Shown in pieces: positions 1 to 5,316 of a stretch of 6,117 nt of DNA; the stretch's first letter is position 1, and each line of letters opens with the position of its first letter. This stretch comes from Pseudescherichia sp032055545. GTDB lineage: Bacteria; Pseudomonadota; Gammaproteobacteria; Enterobacterales; Enterobacteriaceae. Location: the NCBI GenBank assembly GCA_032055545.1, contig DAMBQR010000103.1:1-6117 (forward strand), written 5' to 3'. Made by a program: the position numbers and the translations under genes. The notes under the pieces are model-generated. The model worked only from the letters and a program-made list of their open reading frames with translations, was not told the origin of the DNA and ran no database searches.

Positions 1-312
1 TACGGAGTAGTTGTGCATGGTGTTGCCGATAGTGCCGCCGGCAAACTGGTGGGTAATGAGATTGTCGCGGATCAGCTCTTTATAGAGCGCGTCGGCAGCC
101 TCATCGCTGATGATCAGCGAGTGCCCGGCGCTGAGGGCATAGCGCTCGATAAACGCATCGTCCACCTTCGCTTCAATATCCACCAGCGTCTGATCGATGC
201 CGACCACCCATGAGGCGCTGGCATCGCTCTCCGGCTGGATCTGCTGCAACAGCGGATCGCGGGCGTTAACAGGGAAATAGTGCTTAGATTTGCGTTTACC
301 GGGGAATTTCAT
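1..312 (-). CDS. gsk: Inosine-guanosine kinase, N-terminal part (runs off left edge)
   Basis: Gsk phosphorylates inosine and guanosine to IMP and GMP with ATP, in cytoplasmic purine salvage; it belongs to the PfkB/ribokinase sugar-kinase superfamily. The window holds the first 104 codons of a protein of about 434 residues in E. coli. The start MKFPGKRKSKHYFPVNARDP matches the E. coli N-terminus as I recall it, and so do the segments WVVGIDQTLVDIEAKVDD (about residues 36-53) and HQFAGGTIGNTMHNYSV (about 88-104), the latter being the glycine-rich substrate-side region of PfkB kinases. The ATG at 312-310 is chosen by this homology, since no good Shine-Dalgarno sequence precedes it (AATAAACGCGA). 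Its upstream neighbour hemH ends only 64 bp away on the same strand, without the divergent aes gene found there in E. coli. No clear promoter is seen in the gap, so transcription from hemH is possible. The active-site C-terminal half lies outside the window. Confidence 0.97.
   Translation of the reverse strand, partial: MKFPGKRKSKHYFPVNARDPLLQQIQPESDASASWVVGIDQTLVDIEAKVDDAFIERYALSAGHSLIISDEAADALYKELIRDNLITHQFAGGTIGNTMHNYSV
180..187 (-). other. Chi octamer (RecBCD recognition sequence)
   Basis: The minus strand reads GCTGGTGG, the exact E. coli Chi octamer. It lies inside gsk, where it encodes part of Thr-Leu-Val-Asp. I noticed no other exact copy on either strand. In enterobacteria Chi switches RecBCD from degradation to RecA loading, but the octamer also arises through favoured codons (CTG, GTG), so its presence is certain while its selection for function is inferred. 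Confidence 0.6.
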
Positions 313-339
313 TCGCGTTTATTATGAATAACCAATTGG

Positions 340-365
340 GCCGGGAATGGTAGCACACTCCCGGC
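340..365 (-). terminator. Hairpin after hemH, possible weak terminator
   Basis: A perfect 7-bp inverted repeat (GCCGGGA at 340-346, TCCCGGC at 359-365) with a 12-nt loop lies 11 bp after the hemH stop codon. An alternative small stem, CCCG/CGGG at 360-371, overlaps its hemH-proximal arm. On the hemH-coding strand the stem is followed by CCAATTGGTTATTC, which is not a U-tract, so as an intrinsic terminator it would be weak. It may instead protect the hemH mRNA 3' end or only partly separate hemH from gsk. Confidence 0.4.
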
Positions 366-376
366 ACCGGGCGCGA

Positions 377-1339
377 TTAGCGGTAAGGGGCCGTCAGGTC
401 CAGCATCATGTCGATATGATCGGCGGAATCATTAAGCGCAGGAATATACTCATATTTCTCGCCACCCGCTTCGAGGAAAAATTCCCGGTTCTGTACCGCA
501 ATCTCCTCCAGGGTCTCCAGACAGTCAGCGGAAAAGCCCGGACAGATGACCTGAATATGCTTCACCCCCTTCTCGCCGAGCATCTTCAGCGTCTCATCGG
601 TATAGGGGGTCAGCCACGGCTCGCGGCCAAAGCGCGACTGGAAGGTCATCATCACCTTCTCCGGCGATACGCCGAGAGCGGAGACCAGCTCGCGAGTGGT
701 ATCGCGACAGCGCTGCGGATAGACATCCCCCTCTTCCGCATAGCGTTGGGGAATGCCGTGGTAGGAGAGCAGAAGCAGATCCGGCTCGCCGTGGCGGGCA
801 AAAGAGGCTCGCACGCTGTTAGCCAGCGCGGCGATGTAGGCCGTATTATCGGCATAGTCGCGGATCAGCGAGATGCCGGGGATGCTGCGCTTACGTTGCA
901 GAATACGTCCCAGCTCGTCCCAGACCGCGGCCACGGTTGAGCAGGAGTATTGTGGGTAGAGCGGCAGGACCACAATATGCTCCACGCCCTGCGAGAGCAG
1001 ATCGTCTACTGCGCTCTCCAGCGAGGGCGAGCCATAGCTCATGCCCAGCGACACCGGCACGTCGTCCAGCCGGGCGGCCAGCGCCTGTTGCTGGCGGCGG
1101 CTGTAAACCATCAGCGGTGACCCCTCCTCCATCCAGACGGACTGGTAGAGTTTTGCCACGCGTGGAGAACGAATGGGCAAGATCACGCCGCGCAGCAGCG
1201 GCCACCACAGCAGACGCGGGGTATCTACGACGCGCCGATCGCTTAGAAACTGGCGAAGATAGCGTTTGACCGCTGCGGGGGTGGGAGCATCGGGTGTGCC
1301 CAGATTCGCCAGCAGAATGCCGGTTTTCGCGTGACTCAT
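377..1339 (-). CDS. hemH: Ferrochelatase (protoheme ferro-lyase)
   Basis: HemH inserts Fe2+ into protoporphyrin IX, the last step of protoheme synthesis, in the cytoplasm or at the inner-membrane face. The protein is 320 residues, the same as E. coli HemH, and aligns throughout by recall: TGILLANLGTPDAP near the N-terminus, GMSYGSPS (99-106), LPLYPQYS (125-132), and LLLLSYHGIPQRY with the metal-binding His194. CPGFSADCLETLEEI supplies Glu275, the second metal-ligand position. The ATG at 1339 is chosen because GAGG (1348-1345) lies 5 nt upstream and because it gives the family length. The frame stays open upstream for 75 more codons into the end of adk, but those residues resemble nothing in the family. 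hemH follows adk with a 166-bp gap containing a hairpin and a candidate promoter, so it is probably its own unit. In E. coli hemH is reported to be OxyR-induced; I could not identify an OxyR site here. Confidence 0.98.
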   Translation of the reverse strand: MSHAKTGILLANLGTPDAPTPAAVKRYLRQFLSDRRVVDTPRLLWWPLLRGVILPIRSPRVAKLYQSVWMEEGSPLMVYSRRQQQALAARLDDVPVSLGMSYGSPSLESAVDDLLSQGVEHIVVLPLYPQYSCSTVAAVWDELGRILQRKRSIPGISLIRDYADNTAYIAALANSVRASFARHGEPDLLLLSYHGIPQRYAEEGDVYPQRCRDTTRELVSALGVSPEKVMMTFQSRFGREPWLTPYTDETLKMLGEKGVKHIQVICPGFSADCLETLEEIAVQNREFFLEAGGEKYEYIPALNDSADHIDMMLDLTAPYR

Positions 1340-1383
1340 TCGCGCCTCGTATTCATTTAAGCCTGAGAAAGTTACCTGTGAGA

Positions 1384-1411
1384 ATTGTAACTGAAACGGG
1401 CATAAACGAAA
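1384..1411 (-). promoter_or_regulatory. Candidate sigma-70 promoter of hemH
   Basis: On the minus strand TACAAT (1389-1384) matches the -10 consensus TATAAT at five of six positions. A poor -35, TTTCGT (1411-1406), stands 16 bp upstream. A start about 7 bp downstream would give a leader of roughly 35-40 nt before the hemH ATG. The -10 is good and the location fits, but the -35 is weak, which would suit low or activator-dependent expression. This is a motif call only. Confidence 0.35.
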
Positions 1412-1461
1412 CCCATTGCTGCGAAAGGAAAAAGCTTGGGGTGAGGATAAGAGAAGAGCAT

Positions 1462-1481
1462 CCCCGGCGCAGGCACCGGGG
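1462..1481 (-). terminator. Probable adk terminator hairpin
   Basis: A G+C-rich stem (CCCCGG at 1462-1467, CCGGGG at 1476-1481) with an 8-nt loop lies 24 bp after the adk stop. On the adk-coding strand it is followed by ATGCTCTTCTCTTATCC, a pyrimidine-rich tail rather than a clean U-tract, so termination may be imperfect. Its position between adk and the candidate hemH promoter supports the call. Confidence 0.55.
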
Positions 1482-1505
1482 AAAAGCAGGATTAACCGAG
1501 CGTTC

Positions 1506-2150
1506 TTAACCGAGAATAGTTTCCAGCTCGGCGCGAACGGCGCTAACGGCCTGGGTGCCATCAACCTTCGCGTATTTGGTGTTGCCGGCTTCGGCTTCTT
1601 TCTGGTAGTAGCCGATCAGCGGCGCGGTCAGCTGATGGTACTCTACCAGACGCTTACGCACGGTCTCTTCCTGATCGTCCTTACGGGTGCTCAGCTCTTC
1701 GCCGGTCACGTCGTCTTTACCTTCCACCTTCGGCGGATTGTATTTGATGTGGTAGACGCGGCCAGAGGCAGCGTGCACGCGACGGCCTACGATGCGATCG
1801 ACGATCAGATCGTCCGGCACATCGAACTCCAGCACGTAGTCAACGTTGATACCCGCTTCCTTCATTGCATCAGCCTGAGGAATAGTGCGCGGGAAACCGT
1901 CCAGCAGGAAGCCGTTACGGCAATCTTCCTGGGCGATACGCTCTTTTACCAGCGCGATTACCAGCTCGTCAGTCACCAGTTTACCGGCATCCATGATGTC
2001 TTTTGCCTGTTTGCCCAGCTCGCTGCCAGATTTAACCGCGGCGCGCAGCATGTCACCAGTGGAGATCTGCGGAATACCGTATTTCTCCATGATGAACTGA
2101 GCCTGAGTGCCTTTACCTGCGCCCGGAGCGCCGAGCAAAATGATACGCAT
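1506..2150 (-). CDS. adk: Adenylate kinase
   Basis: Adk catalyses ATP + AMP = 2 ADP in the cytoplasm and sets adenylate energy balance; it is essential in E. coli. The product is 214 residues, the same length as E. coli Adk. The P-loop GAPGAGKGT occupies residues 7-15 with Lys13. The AMP-binding region follows (about 30-59, STGDMLRAAV at its start). DGFPRT gives Arg88, and the LID domain runs about 122-159. The LID carries His126, Ser129, Asp146 and Thr149 where Gram-positive enzymes have four zinc cysteines, the hydrogen-bonded non-zinc form typical of enterobacteria. Arg123, Arg156 and Arg167 are present. The ATG at 2150 has a strong Shine-Dalgarno, AGAGGA (2164-2159), 8 nt upstream. It follows htpG with a 200-bp gap and precedes hemH; hairpins in both gaps suggest a largely monocistronic unit. 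Confidence 0.99.
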   Translation of the reverse strand: MRIILLGAPGAGKGTQAQFIMEKYGIPQISTGDMLRAAVKSGSELGKQAKDIMDAGKLVTDELVIALVKERIAQEDCRNGFLLDGFPRTIPQADAMKEAGINVDYVLEFDVPDDLIVDRIVGRRVHAASGRVYHIKYNPPKVEGKDDVTGEELSTRKDDQEETVRKRLVEYHQLTAPLIGYYQKEAEAGNTKYAKVDGTQAVSAVRAELETILG

Positions 2151-2175
2151 TGCGTAATTCCTCTACGTTTAAATT

Positions 2176-2203
2176 TTTATACCCAGATGATTAATGACAG
2201 GTA
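2176..2203 (-). promoter_or_regulatory. Candidate adk promoter (weak -35)
   Basis: The AT-rich segment just upstream of adk contains TATAAA (2181-2176, minus strand), five of six matches to the -10 consensus. Sixteen bp upstream is TACCTG (2203-2198), a poor -35. A start here would give a short leader of about 20 nt carrying the AGAGGA ribosome-binding site. Other weak -10-like sequences (TATACC, TATGGT) lie further upstream, so adk may have more than one promoter. Motif evidence only. Confidence 0.3.
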
Positions 2204-2305
2204 TACAACGTTGTTTGAAGCGAAAACCATACCACTAAAGTCAGTATCACCACAAGGAAGCGAGGCTTATGGGGGCGGGTTCGGCGGGAAGTTGAGCAGC
2301 TGAAT
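2204..2305. other. Remaining htpG-adk spacer, nothing recognised
   Basis: Between the htpG 3' hairpin and the candidate adk promoter lie about 100 bp without a gene. They hold a 10-bp palindrome, ACAACGTTGT (2205-2214), and a C-rich stretch on the minus strand. I see no small coding frame with a ribosome-binding site and no known RNA family. Additional adk promoters are the most likely content. Confidence 0.4.
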
Positions 2306-2337
2306 CGTTCCCCCCTACCAGGGGGTAGAAGGGAACG
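2306..2337 (-). terminator. Stable hairpin at the 3' end of htpG
   Basis: Read as minus-strand RNA, this folds into one uninterrupted stem: CGUUCCC, UU, CUACC, loop CCCU, GGUAG, GG, GGGAACG. That is 14 pairs, with two G-U wobbles in the middle. Read on the plus strand, the two central positions become A/C mismatches. The strand preference fits a role in the htpG transcript, which ends 13 bp upstream. The following sequence, ATTCAGCTGC, has no U-tract, so it is a terminator-like or mRNA 3'-end-protecting hairpin rather than a textbook intrinsic terminator. Confidence 0.6.
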
Positions 2338-2350
2338 GTACACAGAGAGC

Positions 2351-4225
2351 TTAAGAAACCAGCAGCTGGTTCATGCGGCGGATAAACTGGTTAGGATCTT
2401 CCAGCGTACCGCGCTCGGCAAACAGGGCCTGATCCAGCAGCAGCTCAACCCATGCTTTAAACTGCGCCTCGTCCTGGATATCCGCAGTGCGCTTCACCAG
2501 AACGTGGTCCGGGTTCAGTTCAAAGATGTACTTCACTTCCGGCACGGCCTGGCCCGCAGCGGCAAACAGCTTCGCCATCTGGGTGCTCATTTCGTCGTTG
2601 TCAGTCGTGACGATCGCCGGCGTATCGGTCAGGCGATGGGTAAAGCGCACCTCTTTCACACGCTCGCCCAGCAGGGTTTTCACGCGCTCAACGAACGGCT
2701 CAAGGGCTTTCTCGGCCTCTTTCGCGCTTTCATCTACCTCGTCGTTCAGCTTATCCAGCGACTCATCGGCTTTCGCCACGGACTGGAAGGATTTGCCGTC
2801 AAATTCGGTGAGATAGCTCATCATCCACTCGTCGATGCGATCGGAGAGCAGCAGCACTTCGATGCCTTTCTTACGCAGCAGCTCAAGGTGCGGACTGCTC
2901 TTCGCCGCGGCATAGCTGTCAGCGGTGATGTAGTAGATCTTCTCCTGGCCCTCTTTCATGCGGGAGACATAGTCCGCCAGCGCCACCGTCTGCTCGGAAG
3001 AGTCGGTGTGGGTAGAGGCGAAGCGCAGCAGTTTGGCGATCGCTTCCATGTTGGCACTGTCTTCCGCCGGACCCTCTTTCAGCGCCAGACCAAACTGTTT
3101 CCAGAAGCCCTGATACTTCTCGGCATCATCCTTCGCCAGCTTGTCGAGCATCTGCAACGCACGTTTGGTCAGGGCGCTACGCAGGTTGCGGGTGACGGTG
3201 CTGTCCTGCAGGATCTCACGGGAGACGTTCAGCGGCAGATCGTTGGAGTCAATCAGGCCGCGGACAAAGCGCAGGTAGTTCGGCATGAACTGCTCGGCTT
3301 CGTCCATGATGAAGACGCGCTGCACGTAGAGCTTCAGGCCATGCTTGTGATCGCGGTTCCACATATCCCACGGTGCCTGCGCCGGAATGTAGAGCAGGCT
3401 GGTGTACTCCTGCTTGCCTTCCACCCGGTTATGGCTCCATGCCAGCGGATCGGTGAAGTCGTGGGCGATGTGCTTGTAGAACTCTTTGTATTCGTCGTCG
3501 CTGATTTCAGACTTGCTGCGCGTCCAGAGCGCCTGGGCCTTGTTGATCTTCTCCCAGCTGATGACGGTTTCGCCATCCTGCTCTTCCTGCTTCTCGATCT
3601 CTACCGGCAGCGCGATATGATCGGAGTATTTGCTGATGATGGAGCGCACGCGCCAGTCGTTGAGGAAGTCATCTTCACCTTCGCGCAGGTGCAGGGTGAT
3701 CTCGGTCCCGCGATCCTCTTTGGTGATATCGGCAACGGTATAGTCGCCCTCGCCTGCAGATTCCCAGAACACGCCGTTCTCTGCACTGTCGCCCGCCGCG
3801 CGAGTGCGCACGGTCACTTTATCGGCAACGATAAACGCTGAGTAGAAGCCGACGCCGAACTGGCCAATCAGCTGGCTATCTTTTGCCTGATCGGAGCCCA
3901 TCGACTGAAGAAATGCTTTAGTACCGGATTTAGCAATCGTACCCAGATGGTCGATAACTTCGTCACGGTTCATACCAATGCCGTTGTCGGCAATGGTCAG
4001 GGTACGCTGCTCTTTATCAAAGGAGACGCGCACGCGTAGCTCACCGTCACCCTCGTACAGCTCGGGTTTTGACAACGCACGGAAACGCAGCTTGTCTGCC
4101 GCATCCGAGGCGTTAGAGATAAGCTCACGCAGGAAGATCTCTTTGTTGGAGTAGAGAGAATGGATCATCAGATGCAGAAGCTGTTTTACTTCTGACTGGA
4201 AGCCGCGTGTTTCTTGTCCTTTCAT
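2351..4225 (-). CDS. htpG: Hsp90-family molecular chaperone HtpG
   Basis: HtpG is the bacterial cytosolic Hsp90, an ATP-driven homodimeric chaperone that works with the DnaK system on late folding and remodelling of clients. The protein is 624 residues, the same as E. coli. The N-terminal GHKL ATPase domain (about 1-215) shows ELISNASDAADKLR with catalytic Glu34 and Mg-binding Asn38, DNGIGM with Asp80, and the lid/glycine motif GQFGVGFYSAF (121-131). The middle domain (about 230-500) carries LPLNVSREILQ with Arg336, which contacts the ATP gamma-phosphate in the family. The C-terminal dimerisation domain ends in FIRRMNQLLVS. There is no MEEVD tail, as expected in bacteria. The ATG at 4225 gives the family N-terminus MKGQETRGFQSEVKQLLHLM, with GAGG (4239-4236) 10 nt upstream. 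A near-consensus sigma-32 promoter stands 40-70 bp upstream, so it is heat-shock regulated independently of recR. Confidence 0.99.
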   Translation of the reverse strand: MKGQETRGFQSEVKQLLHLMIHSLYSNKEIFLRELISNASDAADKLRFRALSKPELYEGDGELRVRVSFDKEQRTLTIADNGIGMNRDEVIDHLGTIAKSGTKAFLQSMGSDQAKDSQLIGQFGVGFYSAFIVADKVTVRTRAAGDSAENGVFWESAGEGDYTVADITKEDRGTEITLHLREGEDDFLNDWRVRSIISKYSDHIALPVEIEKQEEQDGETVISWEKINKAQALWTRSKSEISDDEYKEFYKHIAHDFTDPLAWSHNRVEGKQEYTSLLYIPAQAPWDMWNRDHKHGLKLYVQRVFIMDEAEQFMPNYLRFVRGLIDSNDLPLNVSREILQDSTVTRNLRSALTKRALQMLDKLAKDDAEKYQGFWKQFGLALKEGPAEDSANMEAIAKLLRFASTHTDSSEQTVALADYVSRMKEGQEKIYYITADSYAAAKSSPHLELLRKKGIEVLLLSDRIDEWMMSYLTEFDGKSFQSVAKADESLDKLNDEVDESAKEAEKALEPFVERVKTLLGERVKEVRFTHRLTDTPAIVTTDNDEMSTQMAKLFAAAGQAVPEVKYIFELNPDHVLVKRTADIQDEAQFKAWVELLLDQALFAERGTLEDPNQFIRRMNQLLVS

Positions 4226-4237
4226 CGAAAAAATACC

Positions 4238-4260
4238 TCAACAATGCCATTTGGTGTTGA
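4238..4260 (-). promoter_or_regulatory. Hairpin in the htpG 5' leader touching the ribosome-binding site
   Basis: The minus-strand RNA from 4260 to 4238 can pair UCAACA with UGUUGA (six pairs), with an inner CC-AAAU-GG pairing and a 3-nt bulge. The 3' arm contains the first two bases of the Shine-Dalgarno GAGG (4239-4236). The predicted sigma-32 start is at about 4257-4260, so one to three outer pairs may be lost. It could be a mild temperature-sensitive brake or simply a 5'-end stabiliser; this is inferred from base pairing only. Confidence 0.3.
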
Positions 4261-4265
4261 GGGGA

Positions 4266-4294
4266 AGATGGGGATATGGCGGAAGGATTTCAAG
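4266..4294 (-). promoter_or_regulatory. Sigma-32 heat-shock promoter of htpG
   Basis: On the minus strand CTTGAAA (4294-4288) is followed after exactly 14 bp by CCCCATCT (4273-4266). This fits the E. coli sigma-32 consensus CTTGAAA-N(11-16)-CCCCATnT at every specified position. The expected transcription start is about 4257-4260, giving a leader of some 33 nt before the htpG ATG. The -35 box directly abuts the base of the recR/htpG hairpin. Confidence 0.92.
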
Positions 4295-4323
4295 CGGGGG
4301 CAGAAAATTGCCCCCGTTTTTTT
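4295..4323 (+). terminator. Hairpin with a 7-T tract between recR and htpG
   Basis: An 8-bp perfect stem (CGGGGGCA at 4295-4302, TGCCCCCG at 4309-4316) encloses a 6-nt loop and is followed on the plus strand by seven T (4317-4323). This is the form of an intrinsic terminator for plus-strand transcripts. On the minus strand, the direction of all genes here, the stem follows the recR stop codon by six bases, is preceded by A's, and is followed by CTTGAAATCC with no U-tract. For recR mRNA it could still act as a 3'-end-protecting or weakly terminating hairpin. Confidence 0.7.
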
Positions 4324-4931
4324 CACGAAATGCGGATCTTGTGGCGTCCGGCTAAAGAGTGAGAGAGCGTGGTGCCATCAACCATCTCCAGCTCGCCGCC
4401 CACCGGCACGCCGTGGGCGATGCGGCTGGCGTCAACGCCATACTGCCCGCACAGCTCGGCGATGTAGTTGGCGGTCGCCTCCCCTTCCACCGTCGGGTTG
4501 GTGGCGAGGATCACCTCTTTCAGCTTTTCACGCTCCAGGCGCTGCTCCAGCCGATCGAGGCCGATATCGTTCGGCCCGATGCCGTCGAGCGGCGACAGGT
4601 GGCCCATCAGCACAAAGTAGCGGCCAGAGAACTGCCCGGTCTGCTCAATGGCATAGATGTCCGCAGGACTCTCCACCACGCAGATCTGGCCGTTCTCCTG
4701 GCGACGCGGATTCGAGCAGATGTTACACACCTCCTGCTCGGTGAAGGTACGGCAGTCGGCACAGTGGCCAATCTCCGACATCGCCCGCGTCAGGGCCTGG
4801 GCAAGGCGCATCCCGCCGCTGCGATCGCGCTGCAGGAGCGTAAAGGCCATGCGCTGTGCCGATTTCGGGCCAACGCCCGGCAAGCAGCGCAGGGCTTCCA
4901 TAAGCTGCGTCAGCAGCGGACTGGTCTGCAT
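4323..4931 (-). CDS. recR: Recombination mediator protein RecR
   Basis: RecR works with RecO and RecF to load RecA onto SSB-coated single-stranded DNA at gaps. The 202-residue product matches E. coli RecR (201) closely by recall. It has an N-terminal helix-hairpin-helix region (LPGVGPKSAQRMAF, 17-30), then a four-cysteine zinc finger at Cys57, Cys60, Cys69 and Cys72. A Toprim domain follows (about 80-175), with VVESPADIYAIE (85-96) and ILATNPTVEGEATANYI. The C-terminal segment is HGVPVGGELEMVDGTTLSHSLAGR (about 173-196). The tail ends KIRIS, where E. coli ends KIRF. The ATG at 4931 shares its A with the ybaB stop codon (TAATG) and has no strong Shine-Dalgarno of its own, so translation is probably coupled to ybaB. 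It is the last gene of the dnaX-ybaB-recR unit. Confidence 0.98.
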   Translation of the reverse strand: MQTSPLLTQLMEALRCLPGVGPKSAQRMAFTLLQRDRSGGMRLAQALTRAMSEIGHCADCRTFTEQEVCNICSNPRRQENGQICVVESPADIYAIEQTGQFSGRYFVLMGHLSPLDGIGPNDIGLDRLEQRLEREKLKEVILATNPTVEGEATANYIAELCGQYGVDASRIAHGVPVGGELEMVDGTTLSHSLAGRHKIRIS

Positions 4932-5263
4932 TAGAACGGCATCTTAAAGCCCGGCGGCAGCTGCATACCGGAGGAGACGCCTGCCATCTTCTCTTTCTGG
5001 GTCTCTTCAATACGGCGCGCCGCATCGTTGAAGGCCGCAGCAACGAGATCTTCCAGCATATCTTTGTCGTCTTCCAGCAGGCTTGGGTCGATCTCCACGC
5101 GACGGCAGTTGTGCGCGCCGTTGATGGTGACCTTCACCAGACCGGCACCGGATTCACCGGTCACTTCCAGCTTCGCAATCTCTTCCTGCATCTGCTGCAT
5201 CTTTTCCTGCATCTGCTGGGCCTGTTTCATCAGGTTACCCAGACCGCCTTTACCACCAAACAT
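4931..5263 (-). CDS. ybaB: Nucleoid-associated protein YbaB (YbaB/EbfC family)
   Basis: YbaB/EbfC proteins are small dimeric DNA-binding proteins that coat DNA and belong to the nucleoid-associated group; their exact role in enterobacteria is not settled. The product is 110 residues against 109 in E. coli, through one extra glycine at the start (MFGGKGGLGN). The N-terminal part (about 8-33) is a heptad-like helix rich in Gln, Met and Glu, and the core VKVTINGAHNCRRVEIDPSL forms the central strands. Helix residues LEDLVAAAFNDAARRIEETQ follow, and the protein ends in LPPGFKMPF. The ATG at 5263 has only a modest purine-rich ribosome-binding site (AGAGAGAAG). It lies 53 bp after dnaX and overlaps recR by one base in TAATG. 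This conserved placement between a clamp-loader gene and a recombination gene suggests, but does not prove, a role in DNA maintenance. Confidence 0.97.
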   Translation of the reverse strand: MFGGKGGLGNLMKQAQQMQEKMQQMQEEIAKLEVTGESGAGLVKVTINGAHNCRRVEIDPSLLEDDKDMLEDLVAAAFNDAARRIEETQKEKMAGVSSGMQLPPGFKMPF

Positions 5264-5316
5264 AGGCTTCTCTCTTCATTCACGTTAAAAATGACAACCG
5301 TAAGTCAAACTCACGA
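5264..5316 (-). other. dnaX-ybaB spacer
   Basis: This 53-bp gap carries the ybaB ribosome-binding region. A weak 4-bp stem (TGAC/GTCA, 8-nt loop, 5305-5290 on the minus strand) is followed by five T. The stem is too short for a convincing terminator, and a TTGACT box in the same place has no partner -10 at a usable distance. Read-through from dnaX into ybaB is the most likely reading. Confidence 0.4.

Noticed and set aside
347..940. Plus-strand open frame (197 codons) antisense to hemH
   Set aside because: It is a shadow of the hemH reading frame, with no family resemblance or initiation signals.
1340..1564. 75-codon N-terminal extension of hemH from an ATG at 1564
   Set aside because: The frame is open by chance through the adk terminator region into adk. 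The ATG at 1339 has a good ribosome-binding site and gives the exact family length.
2205..2214. Palindrome ACAACGTTGT upstream of adk as an operator
   Set aside because: A 10-bp perfect palindrome is expected several times by chance in 6 kb, and it does not match a regulator consensus I know, including PurR.
1416..2303. Plus-strand open frame (295 codons) antisense to adk
   Set aside because: It covers all of adk on the other strand. The adk protein is a full-length match to its family, and the antisense translation resembles nothing known.
2504..3841. Long plus-strand open frame (445 codons) antisense to htpG
   Set aside because: It lies wholly inside the well-conserved htpG gene, has no recognisable domain, and is the mirror of htpG codon usage. 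No promoter or ribosome-binding site was seen for it.
4214..4947. Several plus-strand open frames opposite recR
   Set aside because: They overlap recR, which has intact zinc-finger and Toprim motifs; the antisense products are low-complexity, arginine-rich or featureless.
5285..5316. TTGACT and TTGTCA boxes before ybaB as a promoter
   Set aside because: No acceptable -10 hexamer stands 16-18 bp downstream of either, so a promoter call is not supported.
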